From: Planctomycetota bacterium
GTDB taxonomy: Bacteria; Planctomycetota; GCA-2746535
Direction of reading: 5' to 3'
Assembly: GCA_002746535.1 (NCBI GenBank)
Contig: NVWA01000003.1
Coordinates: 186,001-250,000, forward strand
Length of the DNA stretch: 64,000 nucleotides
Positions 19,191 through 30,300 of this stretch are shown here, piece by piece. Position numbers and translations under genes: made by a program. Each line of letters opens with the position of its first letter. Within the stretch, counting starts at the first letter, position 1. The notes beneath the pieces were generated by a model that worked only from the letters and a program-made list of their open reading frames with translations, was not told where the DNA came from and searched no databases.

Positions 19191-20174
19191 ATGAGTAATG
19201 AATTTAAGTGGGGAATTATTGGTCTTGGTAACATTGCAAAACAATTTGCCACAGGTCTGAGTTCAGCAGAAGGCTGTAAATTACATGCAGTTGCTTCTCG
19301 TAATCTAGATAAAGCCAATGAATTTGGTGAAAAATTTGATGCCAATCAATGTTATGGTAGTTATGAAGAAATGATTCTTACCGGTGAGGTTGATGCTATT
19401 TATGTGGCCTCACCACATACTCATCATTTAGAAGGAACTATGTTATGCCTCGAAAATAATATTCCAGTTCTTTGTGAAAAACCCCTCGCCGTAAATGCTA
19501 AACAGGCTCAAGAAATGTTTGCCAAGGCTAAAGAAAAGAATGTATTTCTTATGGAAGCAGTGTGGACAAGGTTTTTTCCTCTTATGGTAGAATTAAGAAA
19601 GCTACTTAAAGACAATGCGATTGGTGAAGTACGCATGGTACAAGCCGATTTTGGTTTTAGGGCAGGGGTTAACCCTGATGGGAGGTTATTTAATTTAGAT
19701 CTAGCCGGTGGCGGTTTACTTGATGTTGGTATATACACTCTTTCCATGGCATCTATGATTCTTGGTAAGCCTAAAAGAATTGAAAGTATGGCAGATATTG
19801 GAAGCACAGGTGTTGATGAACAAAATGCCGTAATTCTAGGTTATGAGGGTGGTGCCATGGCCGTTTTAACTTCTGCTATTCGCACCCAAACTAATCATGA
19901 ACTCACTATTTATGGTACAGAAGGCAGTATAAGAGTAAATACGGCATTTTGGAAACCTACATCAATGGCTATTAAATCCAATGGAAAAGAAGAAACCATT
20001 GAATACCCGGTTGTTGGCAATGGATATAATTATGAAGCCATTGAAGTGATGAATTGTGTTCAAGGTAGCAAGCTTCAAAGTGAAATTATTCCATGGGATG
20101 AATCAGTAGCAGTCATGGAAACAATGGATGATATTCGAAAACAATGGGGTTTAGTTTACCCTTGTGAAAATTAA
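19191..20174 (+). CDS. Gfo/Idh/MocA-family NAD(P)-dependent oxidoreductase
   Basis: A 327-residue sugar or polyol dehydrogenase-type protein. The N-terminal Rossmann motif is GIIGLGNIAKQFATGL, the family motif EKPLAVN is at about 97-103, and the C-terminal alpha/beta domain carries GGGLLDVGIYTLSMA. Family members oxidise hydroxyls of sugars or inositols or act as trans-dihydrodiol dehydrogenases; the latter subgroup looks closest. AAGGA precedes the ATG. It is followed after 12 bases by an aldo-keto reductase, so the two form an operon under the divergent AraC gene. The substrate is unknown. Confidence 0.93.
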   Translation: MSNEFKWGIIGLGNIAKQFATGLSSAEGCKLHAVASRNLDKANEFGEKFDANQCYGSYEEMILTGEVDAIYVASPHTHHLEGTMLCLENNIPVLCEKPLAVNAKQAQEMFAKAKEKNVFLMEAVWTRFFPLMVELRKLLKDNAIGEVRMVQADFGFRAGVNPDGRLFNLDLAGGGLLDVGIYTLSMASMILGKPKRIESMADIGSTGVDEQNAVILGYEGGAMAVLTSAIRTQTNHELTIYGTEGSIRVNTAFWKPTSMAIKSNGKEETIEYPVVGNGYNYEAIEVMNCVQGSKLQSEIIPWDESVAVMETMDDIRKQWGLVYPCEN

Positions 20175-20186
20175 AAGGAGATAAAT

Positions 20187-21152
20187 ATGTTATACAGCAA
20201 GATTCAAGGAATAGATAAGAAAGTATCACGATTACTAGAAGGAGTAATGTGGTTAAGGGGCAAGGAAGATAGTTTTATTTTCGATGCCTTAGATTACATG
20301 TATGAGAATGGATTACAATCATTTGACACAGCCCATGTTTATGGTGAGGCAACAGAGTCTTTATTAGGCCGGTGGATTCAAGCTAGAGGCAATCGAAATG
20401 AAGTCGTCATTTTAGCAAAAGGTGCGCATCATAATAGTGATGGAAGTAGAGTGACACCTGAAGCAATTTCTACTGATATGCAAGATAGTATGAATCGAAT
20501 TCAAACCGACTATTTAGACATGTATGTGTTACACCGTGATGATCCTACATTACCGGTCGGTCCTATTGTAGAATGTTTAAATGAACATGTGAAATCAGGT
20601 AGAATTGGTGCCTTTGGTGGATCAAATTGGAGTTATCAACGTATAGCAGAAGCCAATAATTATGCCAAGGAAAATAATTTAATCCCTTTTGCATTAAGTA
20701 GTCCATGTTTCAATATGGTTGACCAAGTTGATGAGCCGTGGGAAAATTGTATTAGCATTGGAGGTGAATCCGGTAAAGAATCTCGTGCTTGGTATGCAAA
20801 AGAAGAATTGCCCTTATTTTGCTGGTCAAGTTTAGCCGGTGGTTTTTTAACTGGAGAATATCATAGAGATACGCCAAGCGATTCTGATGATAATCAAATC
20901 AAAATGGTAATGAGGTGTTATGGTACAGAAGAAAATTTTGAGAGATTAGATCGTGCCAAAGAATTAGCAAAAGAAAAAGAGGCAACTCTTCCACAAATAG
21001 CATTGAGTTATGTTCTAAGTCAAAACTTAAATACATTTGCTCTTATTGGTTGTGCGAATAAAGAACAGTTTGATGATAATTATAAAGCATTTGAAATTGA
21101 ACTTTCTGCATCAGAAATAGATTATTTAGACTTAAAAACAGAAAAGGTTTAA
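20187..21152 (+). CDS. Aldo-keto reductase
   Basis: A 321-residue TIM-barrel NAD(P)H-dependent oxidoreductase. Catalytic Asp and Tyr are in FDTAHVYGEATESLLGRW and the following LAKGAHH supplies the catalytic Lys. TDYLDMYVLHRDDP carries the catalytic His. The C-terminal cofactor segment (ALIGCANKEQFDDN) is present. Members reduce aldehydes and ketones or oxidise sugars such as fucose or inositol. A strong AAGGAGA site precedes ATG 20187. It is the second gene of the operon with the Gfo/Idh oxidoreductase, which suggests a two-step redox conversion of one carbohydrate. Confidence 0.93.
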   Translation: MLYSKIQGIDKKVSRLLEGVMWLRGKEDSFIFDALDYMYENGLQSFDTAHVYGEATESLLGRWIQARGNRNEVVILAKGAHHNSDGSRVTPEAISTDMQDSMNRIQTDYLDMYVLHRDDPTLPVGPIVECLNEHVKSGRIGAFGGSNWSYQRIAEANNYAKENNLIPFALSSPCFNMVDQVDEPWENCISIGGESGKESRAWYAKEELPLFCWSSLAGGFLTGEYHRDTPSDSDDNQIKMVMRCYGTEENFERLDRAKELAKEKEATLPQIALSYVLSQNLNTFALIGCANKEQFDDNYKAFEIELSASEIDYLDLKTEKV

Positions 21153-21165
21153 ACTTTATAATTTG

Positions 21166-21190
21166 GTTCCTCTTTATTAATTGGAGGAAC
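21166..21190. terminator. Hairpin between convergent genes
   Basis: A perfect 7-bp inverted repeat, GTTCCTC (21166-21172) and GAGGAAC (21184-21190), loop 11, lies between the stop codons of the aldo-keto reductase and the AraC gene. The plus strand continues into a moderately T-rich stretch. It probably ends transcription in one or both directions. Confidence 0.5.
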
Positions 21191-21193
21191 ATC

Positions 21194-21967
21194 TTACTTT
21201 TTGGTATTTTTATTTATTAGATTATTGGAGTCTTTAAGCCATTCCAATGGTGTACAGTTAGTTATTAGCTTAAATTGGTTTGATAGGTGCTGGCTTGATG
21301 AAAAGCCTAATTCATATGCAACCGTTGTTACTGATATCTTTTCTTGAATCAATAATTCTTTTACTTTTTCAATTCTTAATTTAATTTGATATTTTTTAAT
21401 TGAGCAATTAAAATACTTTTGGAAATATCGGCTTAATTGTTTGTAGGATAAATTTAAATGTTCTAGCAAAACTTCAGTGCTTGTATTCGAGTGAACACTA
21501 ACTTCTAAAATTGATTTGATTTGTTGTGCTAAGTTTTTTTGATATTCGATCGTTGATAACTTATGAATTTTATTTATTGGTTTGTTTAATTTTATTAGAA
21601 TAGAATTGATAATGCTATCCATTAATTCTAAGTGTGGATTTGGTGATTGTAATTCTGATTCGATTAATAGAAAAAGTTGTTTAATGGTTTCGTTGCAAAT
21701 AAAAGAAGTTGCCTCAGATGATTTTAAACTAATGTTTTCACCTGCAAAAAATAAACCATTATAGTGCTTTAGACATTCTAATTCGAATTGACTGTGCTTG
21801 GGAAATAAAATTAGCTGGTCAGTTTTAATTTTAGAAATGATTTTATTTGTTTTTAATAATAAGGAGCCATTTTGTACAAGTAATACTTGGTCACGCCAAT
21901 AATTTTTGGTCTTGTATGAATAACCTTTTTGATGATTTTTAAATCCAATATTTAGCATAATGTCCAA
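21194..21967 (-). CDS. AraC-family transcriptional regulator
   Basis: 257 residues: a short N-terminal sensor-like domain (about 1-130) and a C-terminal double helix-turn-helix (about 150-250; LLEHLNLSYKQLSRYFQKYF; VTTVAYELGFSSSQHLSNQF). It is divergent from the APH-fold kinase gene, 85 bases away, and probably controls that kinase and the divergent enolase. The intergenic region has AT-rich short dyads, such as ACAATT/AATTGT, but nothing strong enough to call an operator. Confidence 0.92.
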   Translation of the reverse strand: MDIMLNIGFKNHQKGYSYKTKNYWRDQVLLVQNGSLLLKTNKIISKIKTDQLILFPKHSQFELECLKHYNGLFFAGENISLKSSEATSFICNETIKQLFLLIESELQSPNPHLELMDSIINSILIKLNKPINKIHKLSTIEYQKNLAQQIKSILEVSVHSNTSTEVLLEHLNLSYKQLSRYFQKYFNCSIKKYQIKLRIEKVKELLIQEKISVTTVAYELGFSSSQHLSNQFKLITNCTPLEWLKDSNNLINKNTKK

Positions 21968-22052
21968 AATATATACAATTAATGTCTATTATTTTAACGA
22001 TAAATTGTCTTTAAATAAGTATTATACGCATAATTAATTATTTTTTGGATTA

Positions 22053-23078
22053 ATGATGACTAATTTATGTAACTATGATATTGAAAAGTCGGAGGATTTA
22101 TATTCGTATTTTTTAACACATCAAATGATGAATGAAGGTGAATCGTTTGAATCAAAAATGCTAACCGGTGGAGTCTCAAATCGAACGGTGTTAGTAACAT
22201 TAGAAAATGAACAATACGTTGTGAAACAGGGCCTAGCAAAATTACGTGTAACGGAAGATTGGTTTTCAGATCCAGAGCGAATACATACTGAAGGTCGTGG
22301 TATGATAGCTCTAAATAATTTATTACCAGAAGGGCAGGTTCCTGAATTTATCTATTTAGATAAAAAGAATAATATTTTAATAATGAAGGCGATTGAAAAT
22401 CCCCATGATAATTTTAAAGATTTACTTCTTACAGATGCTGACCATTCGAAATTAGTTAAGCAAATGGCAGAGTTGTTGGCTTCTATTCATACAGCATCAT
22501 GGAATAATAAAAAACTTAAAAGTGAATTTATAGATCAAAAGTATTTTTATCAGTTAAGAATTAATCCCTTTTTTAAATTTACTATTGATAAGTACGCTGA
22601 AGTAAGTGATTGGTTTGATGAAAATATTTTTAAATATGAATCCATTAGAAATTCATTGGTACACGGTGATTTTAGTCCAAAAAATATATTAGTTAAAAAT
22701 GATCAATTAATTTTACTTGATCATGAAGTAATCCATTATGGCGATTTTGCATTTGATTATGGGTTTTCCATGGCACATCTATTCTTAAAAGGATTACATT
22801 TAGAATCAAAACATGCTTTAAAATATTCGGAAATATATTCGAAAGTATATATTAATAAAATGAATCATCTGTTGAGTGAAGAAGATATACTTCGTGCTCA
22901 GAATCTTTTTCTAGCTTGTGTATTTGCTAGAGTAGCAGGAAAAAGCAAGACTAATTACTTAGATTTAAAAAAAGAAAAAATAATTAAAAAAATATTACTG
23001 AAATGGTTTAGTGGTAAATTTGAAATAACAAAAAATATTAATAAAAAGCTACTTAACGAGGTGTTGAATTATGGTTGA
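22053..23078 (+). CDS. APH-fold (aminoglycoside/choline kinase family) phosphotransferase
   Basis: A 341-residue kinase of the APH/ChoK/methylthioribose-kinase fold. The nucleotide loop is GGVSNRTVLV, the catalytic loop is LVHGDFSPKNILV and the metal-binding segment is ILLDHEVIHYGDFAFDYGF. All catalytic residues (HGDxxxxN and the later DxE) are present, so it should be active. It phosphorylates a small hydroxylated metabolite; true antibiotic resistance is unlikely given the context. It overlaps the enolase-like gene by eight bases, which points to consecutive steps or a shared substrate. It is divergent from an AraC regulator. Confidence 0.85.
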   Translation: MMTNLCNYDIEKSEDLYSYFLTHQMMNEGESFESKMLTGGVSNRTVLVTLENEQYVVKQGLAKLRVTEDWFSDPERIHTEGRGMIALNNLLPEGQVPEFIYLDKKNNILIMKAIENPHDNFKDLLLTDADHSKLVKQMAELLASIHTASWNNKKLKSEFIDQKYFYQLRINPFFKFTIDKYAEVSDWFDENIFKYESIRNSLVHGDFSPKNILVKNDQLILLDHEVIHYGDFAFDYGFSMAHLFLKGLHLESKHALKYSEIYSKVYINKMNHLLSEEDILRAQNLFLACVFARVAGKSKTNYLDLKKEKIIKKILLKWFSGKFEITKNINKKLLNEVLNYG

Positions 23079-24312
23079 TATTAGAGAAGTCAAGGCTTTA
23101 GAAGTCTTAGATAGTAGAGGTAAACCTACAATTAAGGCTTATATGAAGCTTGTAGGAGACAATTTTTTGTATTCTGTATGCGTACCTTCCGGAGCTTCTA
23201 CTGGAATAAATGAAGCCATGGAAATTAGAGATGGTGATCAAAAAAGATTTGGTGGAAATGGTTGCCTAAAGGTTGTTGAGTCTATTAATACTTTTTTTAA
23301 AGAGAAGCTTGAAAACAAAGACTTTTTAAATCAATCTGAGTTTGACAATTATTTATTGGAACTTGACGGAACTAAGAATAAAACAAAATTTGGAGGAAAT
23401 TGTTTGTTAGCATTGTCATTAGTCTTTGCGAAAGCACATGCTGGTAATTTAAAAATCCCTCTTTTTGAATATTTCTCTCTATTGGCGAATACGGTTCCAA
23501 AATTACCAACATTAACAATAAATCTTTTTAGCGGTGGGAAGCATGCTGGTGGGCAAGCACCCATACAGGATATTTTATTAGTCCCCCAAGTAGATTCAAT
23601 TCAAGCAGCATTAGAGATGACCTATAATATTTACTACAAGGCTGCATCCAATTTAAAAGAAAGCCATAATATGCGTTTATTAAGGGCGGATGAAGGAGGC
23701 TTGTCGCCTGATTGTAATATTGCAGATGAATTGTTTGATCATGCTAAGCAAGCCATATTAGATTGTGGCTATGTACTGGGTCAAGATATATTTCTAGCTG
23801 TTGATGTAGCCGCGAGTCATTTTCATGAAAATGGTCAATATAATTATCATGGGAAAAATATTTCTAGTATAGATTTAATAGAAAAATTAGCACAGTGGCA
23901 AAAGAAATATTCAATCATTAGTATTGAAGATGGCTTGGAAGAAGAAGACTGGGATCATTGGCCAGAATTAGTTAAACGATTAAATGGATGTTGTGAAATT
24001 ATGGGAGATGATTTATTGTGCACAAACCCAACCCTAATTAAAAAAGCTCAGGCATCTTTAGCTGCCACGGCATTATTATTAAAAGTAAATCAGGTTGGTA
24101 CATTATCTGAAGCATTGGAATCTTTTAAATTAGCAAAAAATAAAGATTGGCGAGTGACTGTCTCAGCAAGAAGTGGCGAAACTGAAGATAGTTGGTTGGC
24201 TGATTTAGCTTATGGGTTAGGGGCTGATTATATAAAAATTGGTTCAATCACCCAATCAGAACGGTTATCAAAATATAATAGATTACTCGAAATTGAAGCA
24301 GGAATATATTAA
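23071..24312 (+). CDS. Divergent enolase-like protein with altered active site
   Basis: A 413-residue protein aligning end to end with enolase. Conserved: PSGASTG loop (39-45), His158, Glu208 (ADEGG), Asp245, Glu286 (SIEDGL), Asp313-Asp314, general base Lys338 (LLKVNQ) and Lys389 (YIKIGS). Altered: the metal/substrate Glu of NxxIQEF is Asp167, and the His of the SHRSGETED motif is Ala366 (SARSGETED). The His normally contacts the 2-phosphoglycerate phosphate and hydroxyl region, so a changed substrate is likely. Enolase homologues with altered sites, such as carboxyphosphonoenolpyruvate synthase, are known. It overlaps the kinase gene by eight bases and its stop overlaps that of the convergent 2127-residue gene. 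Confidence 0.82.
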   Translation: MVDIREVKALEVLDSRGKPTIKAYMKLVGDNFLYSVCVPSGASTGINEAMEIRDGDQKRFGGNGCLKVVESINTFFKEKLENKDFLNQSEFDNYLLELDGTKNKTKFGGNCLLALSLVFAKAHAGNLKIPLFEYFSLLANTVPKLPTLTINLFSGGKHAGGQAPIQDILLVPQVDSIQAALEMTYNIYYKAASNLKESHNMRLLRADEGGLSPDCNIADELFDHAKQAILDCGYVLGQDIFLAVDVAASHFHENGQYNYHGKNISSIDLIEKLAQWQKKYSIISIEDGLEEEDWDHWPELVKRLNGCCEIMGDDLLCTNPTLIKKAQASLAATALLLKVNQVGTLSEALESFKLAKNKDWRVTVSARSGETEDSWLADLAYGLGADYIKIGSITQSERLSKYNRLLEIEAGIY

Positions 24313-27300
24313 TGAACACCTTTCATGGTTATCCCTTTTATAGGATAACCTTTTTTATCTCCAATAGCAAGACTGCAGTATCTAACGTCATATGCGAAAA
24401 TTTTTATTAATACAATGTTTTCACCTTTTTTCAAAGTTATTTTTTTGATAATCATTTGATGAGGTGCTGGAAAGAAGAAGGTGCTATCTAAGGCTTGCTT
24501 ACTATTTAGCCACACGCTCATAGAGCTACTAGAATTTCGACTTGTATCACGCACATATAAATAGGCGTTTTTTCTTCTTGAAGATGTGACGTTTATTGCA
24601 ATGTAATAATATGAGCTTTTATCGAATTTTAGTTTATTAAAGGTGTAAGATTTTGTCCCATCCGAGTATACTTTTTTTGGATCAAATTCTTCATGCGGGT
24701 TGTCGATTAGATTTCCTTTAAAGGGGCCTAAAAAAGACCACTTTGGTGTTCGGCCAATTTTATAATAATAGTTTAGTAAAAAAATACGCTGTAAACTTGT
24801 AGGTATTTTTGTTTTTTTAAATAGGTCTTTGTACATTGTTATGCTTGAAATTTTTCGACTGGTTAATTGAGAATGAATATATTTCATAGCATTGGAAAAT
24901 GAATTCTGGTTTTGTTTTATTTTAGAGAGCCAAATTTCATAGAGTTTCATATGATCTTCTGGTTTTAGATTAATTTTTTGCGAAGCAATGGTAGACATCA
25001 AAGCAGAACCTACATAACTATCTGAAGGAAGGTTTTTTAAAGAAATTAGTATATTTTCATATTCTAAACCTTTATCCTTTGTTACTGAAGGAATAGAAAT
25101 ATCTGGTATTTTAAATTCAATATCATTTAGCATCGTTACACCTTTGACAAAAAAGCCTTTGTATGTTTTTTTGTCAAAATAATAGTTTCTTGCAAAACTT
25201 TTTACAGGAATTAGCTTGTACCTTGTTCTAAGAAATACGGGGATTGAAGATTTTGAAAAAGATCTATCACACAGTTCTTGGATTGATTCAGGCTCATGTT
25301 TTGTGATTTTTCCAAGGCAAGTCGTTGGCCCTAATACGTTTTTGAGACCAATTTTATTAAAAGATTTCTCTTTTGGGTAACCAGTCAATAATCCAGGAAA
25401 TAAAAACTGTAAGTGCGGTTTGTTAATATCATTTATTGCGGGATCATTTGCGCTAGAGTTATTAGTTGCTATTAAAAGATGTCTAGGTCCCGAAATATAA
25501 TGACCTTGAAGTGGCTGATAAAAAGATCCGCGCCAATTACCCACTACATTTTTTGAAGGAAAAACTTCAATAGTATAAAAGGTTAATGCAAAGTTAATCC
25601 ATTCTTGTTTTACTCCAATGGCTTTTGCAAAAGTATTTACCATGCTTTTACTCGTTTTAATTTTATCATAAAACTTAGGATCAAAATCTAATAGATTTTG
25701 ATTTTTAGATTTAAATAGATTTAAGTCTTCTTTTAATAAAAGAACTAAAATATTGACGATACAAAAGGACTTTGAATTCTTTTTTGCCAAAGATTTTATC
25801 ATAGAGATGTTTTCTTCTAATGTGTTGAATCGTCTAGAATCAATAATCCATTTTTGCAATTCAAGACCTTGTGGAAAAAATCCTTCCCCAGAAAAGTACA
25901 TATTTGAGCGTAAATGAAAATTTTTAAGAGTTTGTGCCTCATCGTTTTTATAAATATCCCAATCAAAATGTTTCATACTACCAGAGCCATAACTTCGTGG
26001 AGAGTAATAACTGGCTCCTCCAACGCGGTATAAACCTTTCTCAACGGCATTTTTATATTGGCGAAATTCAATGCAAAAGTCAGGAAGGGTTTGACGATAT
26101 CTTCTGTATATAGTGTCTAGGGGTAAGGTGATGTATAAATGGATTGAGCCGTCCTGATCAAGTTCTTTCCATGATTTTTCTGTGCCTTTTAATTCGCCAC
26201 TTTTAGTTGTACAATGCTCCCAAAGATCTGGATTCCACGTAAACATAATTGGGTAGCCTTGATGGTTACATGATATTTGGAGTATTGTTTTTTCATCTTT
26301 ATTTTTTAAAGGCGACAATTTAAAATGTAAAAAAGCTTTTTTGTTATTAGCAAAAATTTGGTAATAAATCTCCCTATTTGGCTTACTACCATTGTTGGGA
26401 ATCCAATTATTCTTATTTAATTTAATTTCAGGATAGACTTCGCTATAGGGGAATTCTGATTTTGTTTTGTTAGATACACGAAATGATTTAATTTTACTAT
26501 AATGGTTAAAAGGATCGAATTGTCTAAAGAAGAACATTTGATCAATTCGGATTTTCATGAGTGAGTTGTCTAAAGCGTATAAGCTAGTTCCGTCTTTTCC
26601 TGTAAAGTGTGACCCTTTAAAATGAATAAAATCTATAGTCGTTAATTTATTCTCTTTTATTTCAACTGTTTCGATAAAAAATGTAGACATAATAATTAAT
26701 TTATTGCCCTTTTTTAAACCAGTTAGCTGGCAACCTCTCCGATCTCTTCTCCCTTTTAATTGAAAATCATAAAATTTATCGCCTTCAATGTATTGCCCTT
26801 TATTATCACCTAATTTATAAAAGCATAAATACCCACCATTTTTAATATCACGTGCTTCATTAAATTTCTTGACTTTCCCCCCCGTTTTTGTCTCGTATAG
26901 CAAGTTATAAGCTATACAGTAATTGGTTCCAAAAACTCTTGTGTTTTGGCCTGACATGGTTGGTAGACCATTATTTATTTTAACAATGCTTGCGCCTGTT
27001 TTTGGCTCGGTATATTCTGTACCGGACTTATGGGCTCTATTTACTAATTTATCACCTTCAATTGAAAGTATAAAGCTATATTTTGTTGTTTTTTTCCATA
27101 GAAAACTTCCTCGTTTATCTAGATTGTAGGCTTCTACTAAATGTCCCTTCGATACCATTAATACCGATCCAATAACAACAAGGCTTTTGATTGAACCTAT
27201 TCTAAGATCATATAAATGCTTGTGAGTGTTTGAATCTAGTATTCGAACCGTTCCAAATGGGGTATTAAAGGCAGTGTACTTTTCATTACTTGCGATTGAC

Positions 27301-30300
27301 AAAGAGGTTTTTTTTGCAGAAGCTTTTGTGATCGGGGTTGAATATTCATATAGATACTGCCATAAAACCTTACGTGTAAATAAATCTTCTACTCGAATTT
27401 CACCTGGTTCTGAGATGACAATACGATCCTTTAGTAAGCAATGGTGAGGAATTTGGCTATACCATAATACACTGGGTTGAATATAGTTTCCTGATTGTTG
27501 TTTGAAACCTTCTCTGAATAATGTTATATGAGAACCTAATTTTAAAATATGATGATTAGGCAAAGCCGTTGACACTAATTTTGGATCAGTATGTGAGCTG
27601 GTATAGGCTCTTGTTGGAATATAGAGTGATTTTTCTAAACTTAAACTGTCGTAAGGTAATGTCATATCGACTGAATCTGGTTTGATAAAACCCGTTTCTT
27701 TGAATGGACTTCTCTTTAGCAAGGTAGAATCAAAATCTCCTGCATTATTTAAAAGGAAGGCATCTTTTTTAGTAAATAATATCCAGCGATTATGACCATA
27801 AACTAATTTTAATGGCTGTAGCTTTAAGGGAACTCTTTTTACTAATTGACCATCTTTTTTATCAAAGAAGACAAGGCTTCTTAGGCATGGAATAATGATA
27901 TACTTTTCAGTAACTTCGCCTTCACCCTGTGGTCTAAGCCCAGAGGTATCAGTTTTCCATATGGTGTTGCCTGTTTGAGGGTCTAGCTTAATTAAATTAG
28001 GTGTCTGACCCATTTTATGTTCAGAAAAATATAGGAAATCGTTTGAGTTACGACCATGTATGTGCATTGGTTGAAGATGATTTGATCTCCAAATTTGTTG
28101 ACCCGTGTGTTTGTTGGTGCCTGAAAAGGTTTGTGCACCTGGCATGTAGGTGACAATAATATTCTTAAATATTTTGATATATCCCGATGGCGCAAATCCG
28201 AATAGTTTAGAAAAAGTTCTCCATTGCGATCCTGACTTTCTATGATAAGACTGACCCCATAATAGATTCTGAGCTATGGCGTCTACTTTGAAAAGAATAC
28301 CTGTGCCGGAATAGCCATAAATAAAGCGACCTTCTTTTGTAAAATGTTGATCATGTCTAAAGGTGTTCCAATGATTCTTCCCGTGCGCTTCTGTTGGGAT
28401 AACTCCCAATGGAATTGTATAATGAATTTCCCCTTTCAATGGGTTAAAGGCAGTAAAAGAAGTTGATCGAATAGTTTGGTTGTTGCTTGTGCTTATAAAA
28501 AACAAATTGCCTCCATGTGCAATTGGTGCAGATGTCGGTTCAAGAATTTCCATCCCTTTAAAAGTCATCATGTTCCAGTTTAAATCACCATTTAACTTAA
28601 ATGATTTAATTACTTTTTTATTAGAATAACTCATGCATGAAAATTGATATATGTTTGGTCCAGAGTGCTCTAAGACGAATCTTTTTTGGTGAGGGCCATT
28701 TTCACTTCCAACATGATATTCATTTGTATTGATTTCTTTCCATATTTGTGAGCCATCTTTGATATCATGTACCAAAAGAGAAGTTGAAGTTGATAAAAGT
28801 AACTTAGATGCAGTAAATGTTGGTTCTACACCTTGATGTGAACTTTTCAAAGGATGATTCCAGTATTGGATGTCATCAGTTGGTAACGGTATTCTCTTAA
28901 TTAGTTTTCCGGGTGAAAGAGCTTTATAAATTTTATTGTTCTTTAGCTTGGCCTTTAATTCAGTCAAAGAAACTTTTTTACCTTCAATCAATACTTGCTT
29001 GTTTTGAGATGAGTTTAATCGCAAACGATTTTGAGGCAATATATCACAATAGTCTTCTAAAAGATAAATTTTGGATAACGTTGTGGGGGATATATCTTTT
29101 TTCAGCTTTGATAACCAAGATAAATGAAAATAGGCTTTTTCAAATGATCCGTTGTTGAAATAGTATTGCCCTAATGCTTGATGGGCATCGGGTAGCTCTA
29201 AGATCATGCTAAATTGAGTAATAATTTCATGAAGTGTTTTCATGTCCTTCTTTAGAATGCTTTGCTTTAATTTATTGGATAATTTGACTTGGCAATATCG
29301 TTTGAAATCATTTAAGAATAATTTGTTTTGATAAACGGCTTTTATAAAAATATTCCTGATGCTTGAAAACTTTTCACCTGATTTGATCAATGCTGGTTTA
29401 ATATTTAAAAATCTGTCAAAACAGGTTTTTAAAATCATGTCTTCATTTTTGTAATCTAAAATTAATCGTTTAGTGTTTAAAGTTTGGCTTTCTTCAGTGG
29501 CATCTGAAATGATTAAATCACCAGCTCTTAAGTCTGGTTCATAGCTAATTGGCTTAATCTTTACTCCCAAGCTTTGTGCTTTTTCAGTTAGTTTCTTTAC
29601 TTTGCTTTTTGCTAGTGAACCACCGATGTTTTGTGTGTATCCATAATAGATAGGGATTATTGATTTATAAAGATCTAGAGAAAATGTAATTATTTCCTTT
29701 TCATCGTGAGTCTTTTTCTTAAATAGAATCGCCTTTTCGATTACTTCAAAAACGATTTGGTTGTCATTATCAAGTATCCCTTGTTCTAAAAACCCTTTTA
29801 AATTAAAATTTCTTTTCTTTTTGCCACCTAAATTTTTAGTTGCGAGTTCTTCGATAAATAAAGTAGGTTTGTTTTTAAACAAATTTTTATTTAGAATATA
29901 TAATGTATATGGCTGAAAAGTATTATTATAGACCTTATATAAATCGATAATAACTTTAGGGTGTTTATCCATATAAGTGCGATAAGGTGCTGAATTTAGA
30001 AGATTCTTTATGAGTGTGGCGGCTCCATGACCTTTTTTACCAAGTAACGAAACAAGATTTTTTAAAACCCAAAGAATATCTGATTCGTCATTCGATATCA
30101 ACTTTTCTAATACTTTGAGTTTTATTTCTGTATAAGTTTTTTTAGGTAAAATCATCAATTTTGAATCATGATAGGATCGCTTGATTAGAACAACTTGATT
30201 AAGTCCTGGTTCTAGTTGAAAAAATTTAATTCCTGAAGATTGATAAGATAGTATGCTGTTATCAATTCTAAGAATTGGTTTTTGATTTAAGTAGCCTGCG

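Noticed and set aside
22053..23078. Aminoglycoside-resistance gene
   Set aside because: The APH fold is shared by many metabolic kinases; overlap with an enolase-like gene and the absence of mobile elements argue for metabolism.
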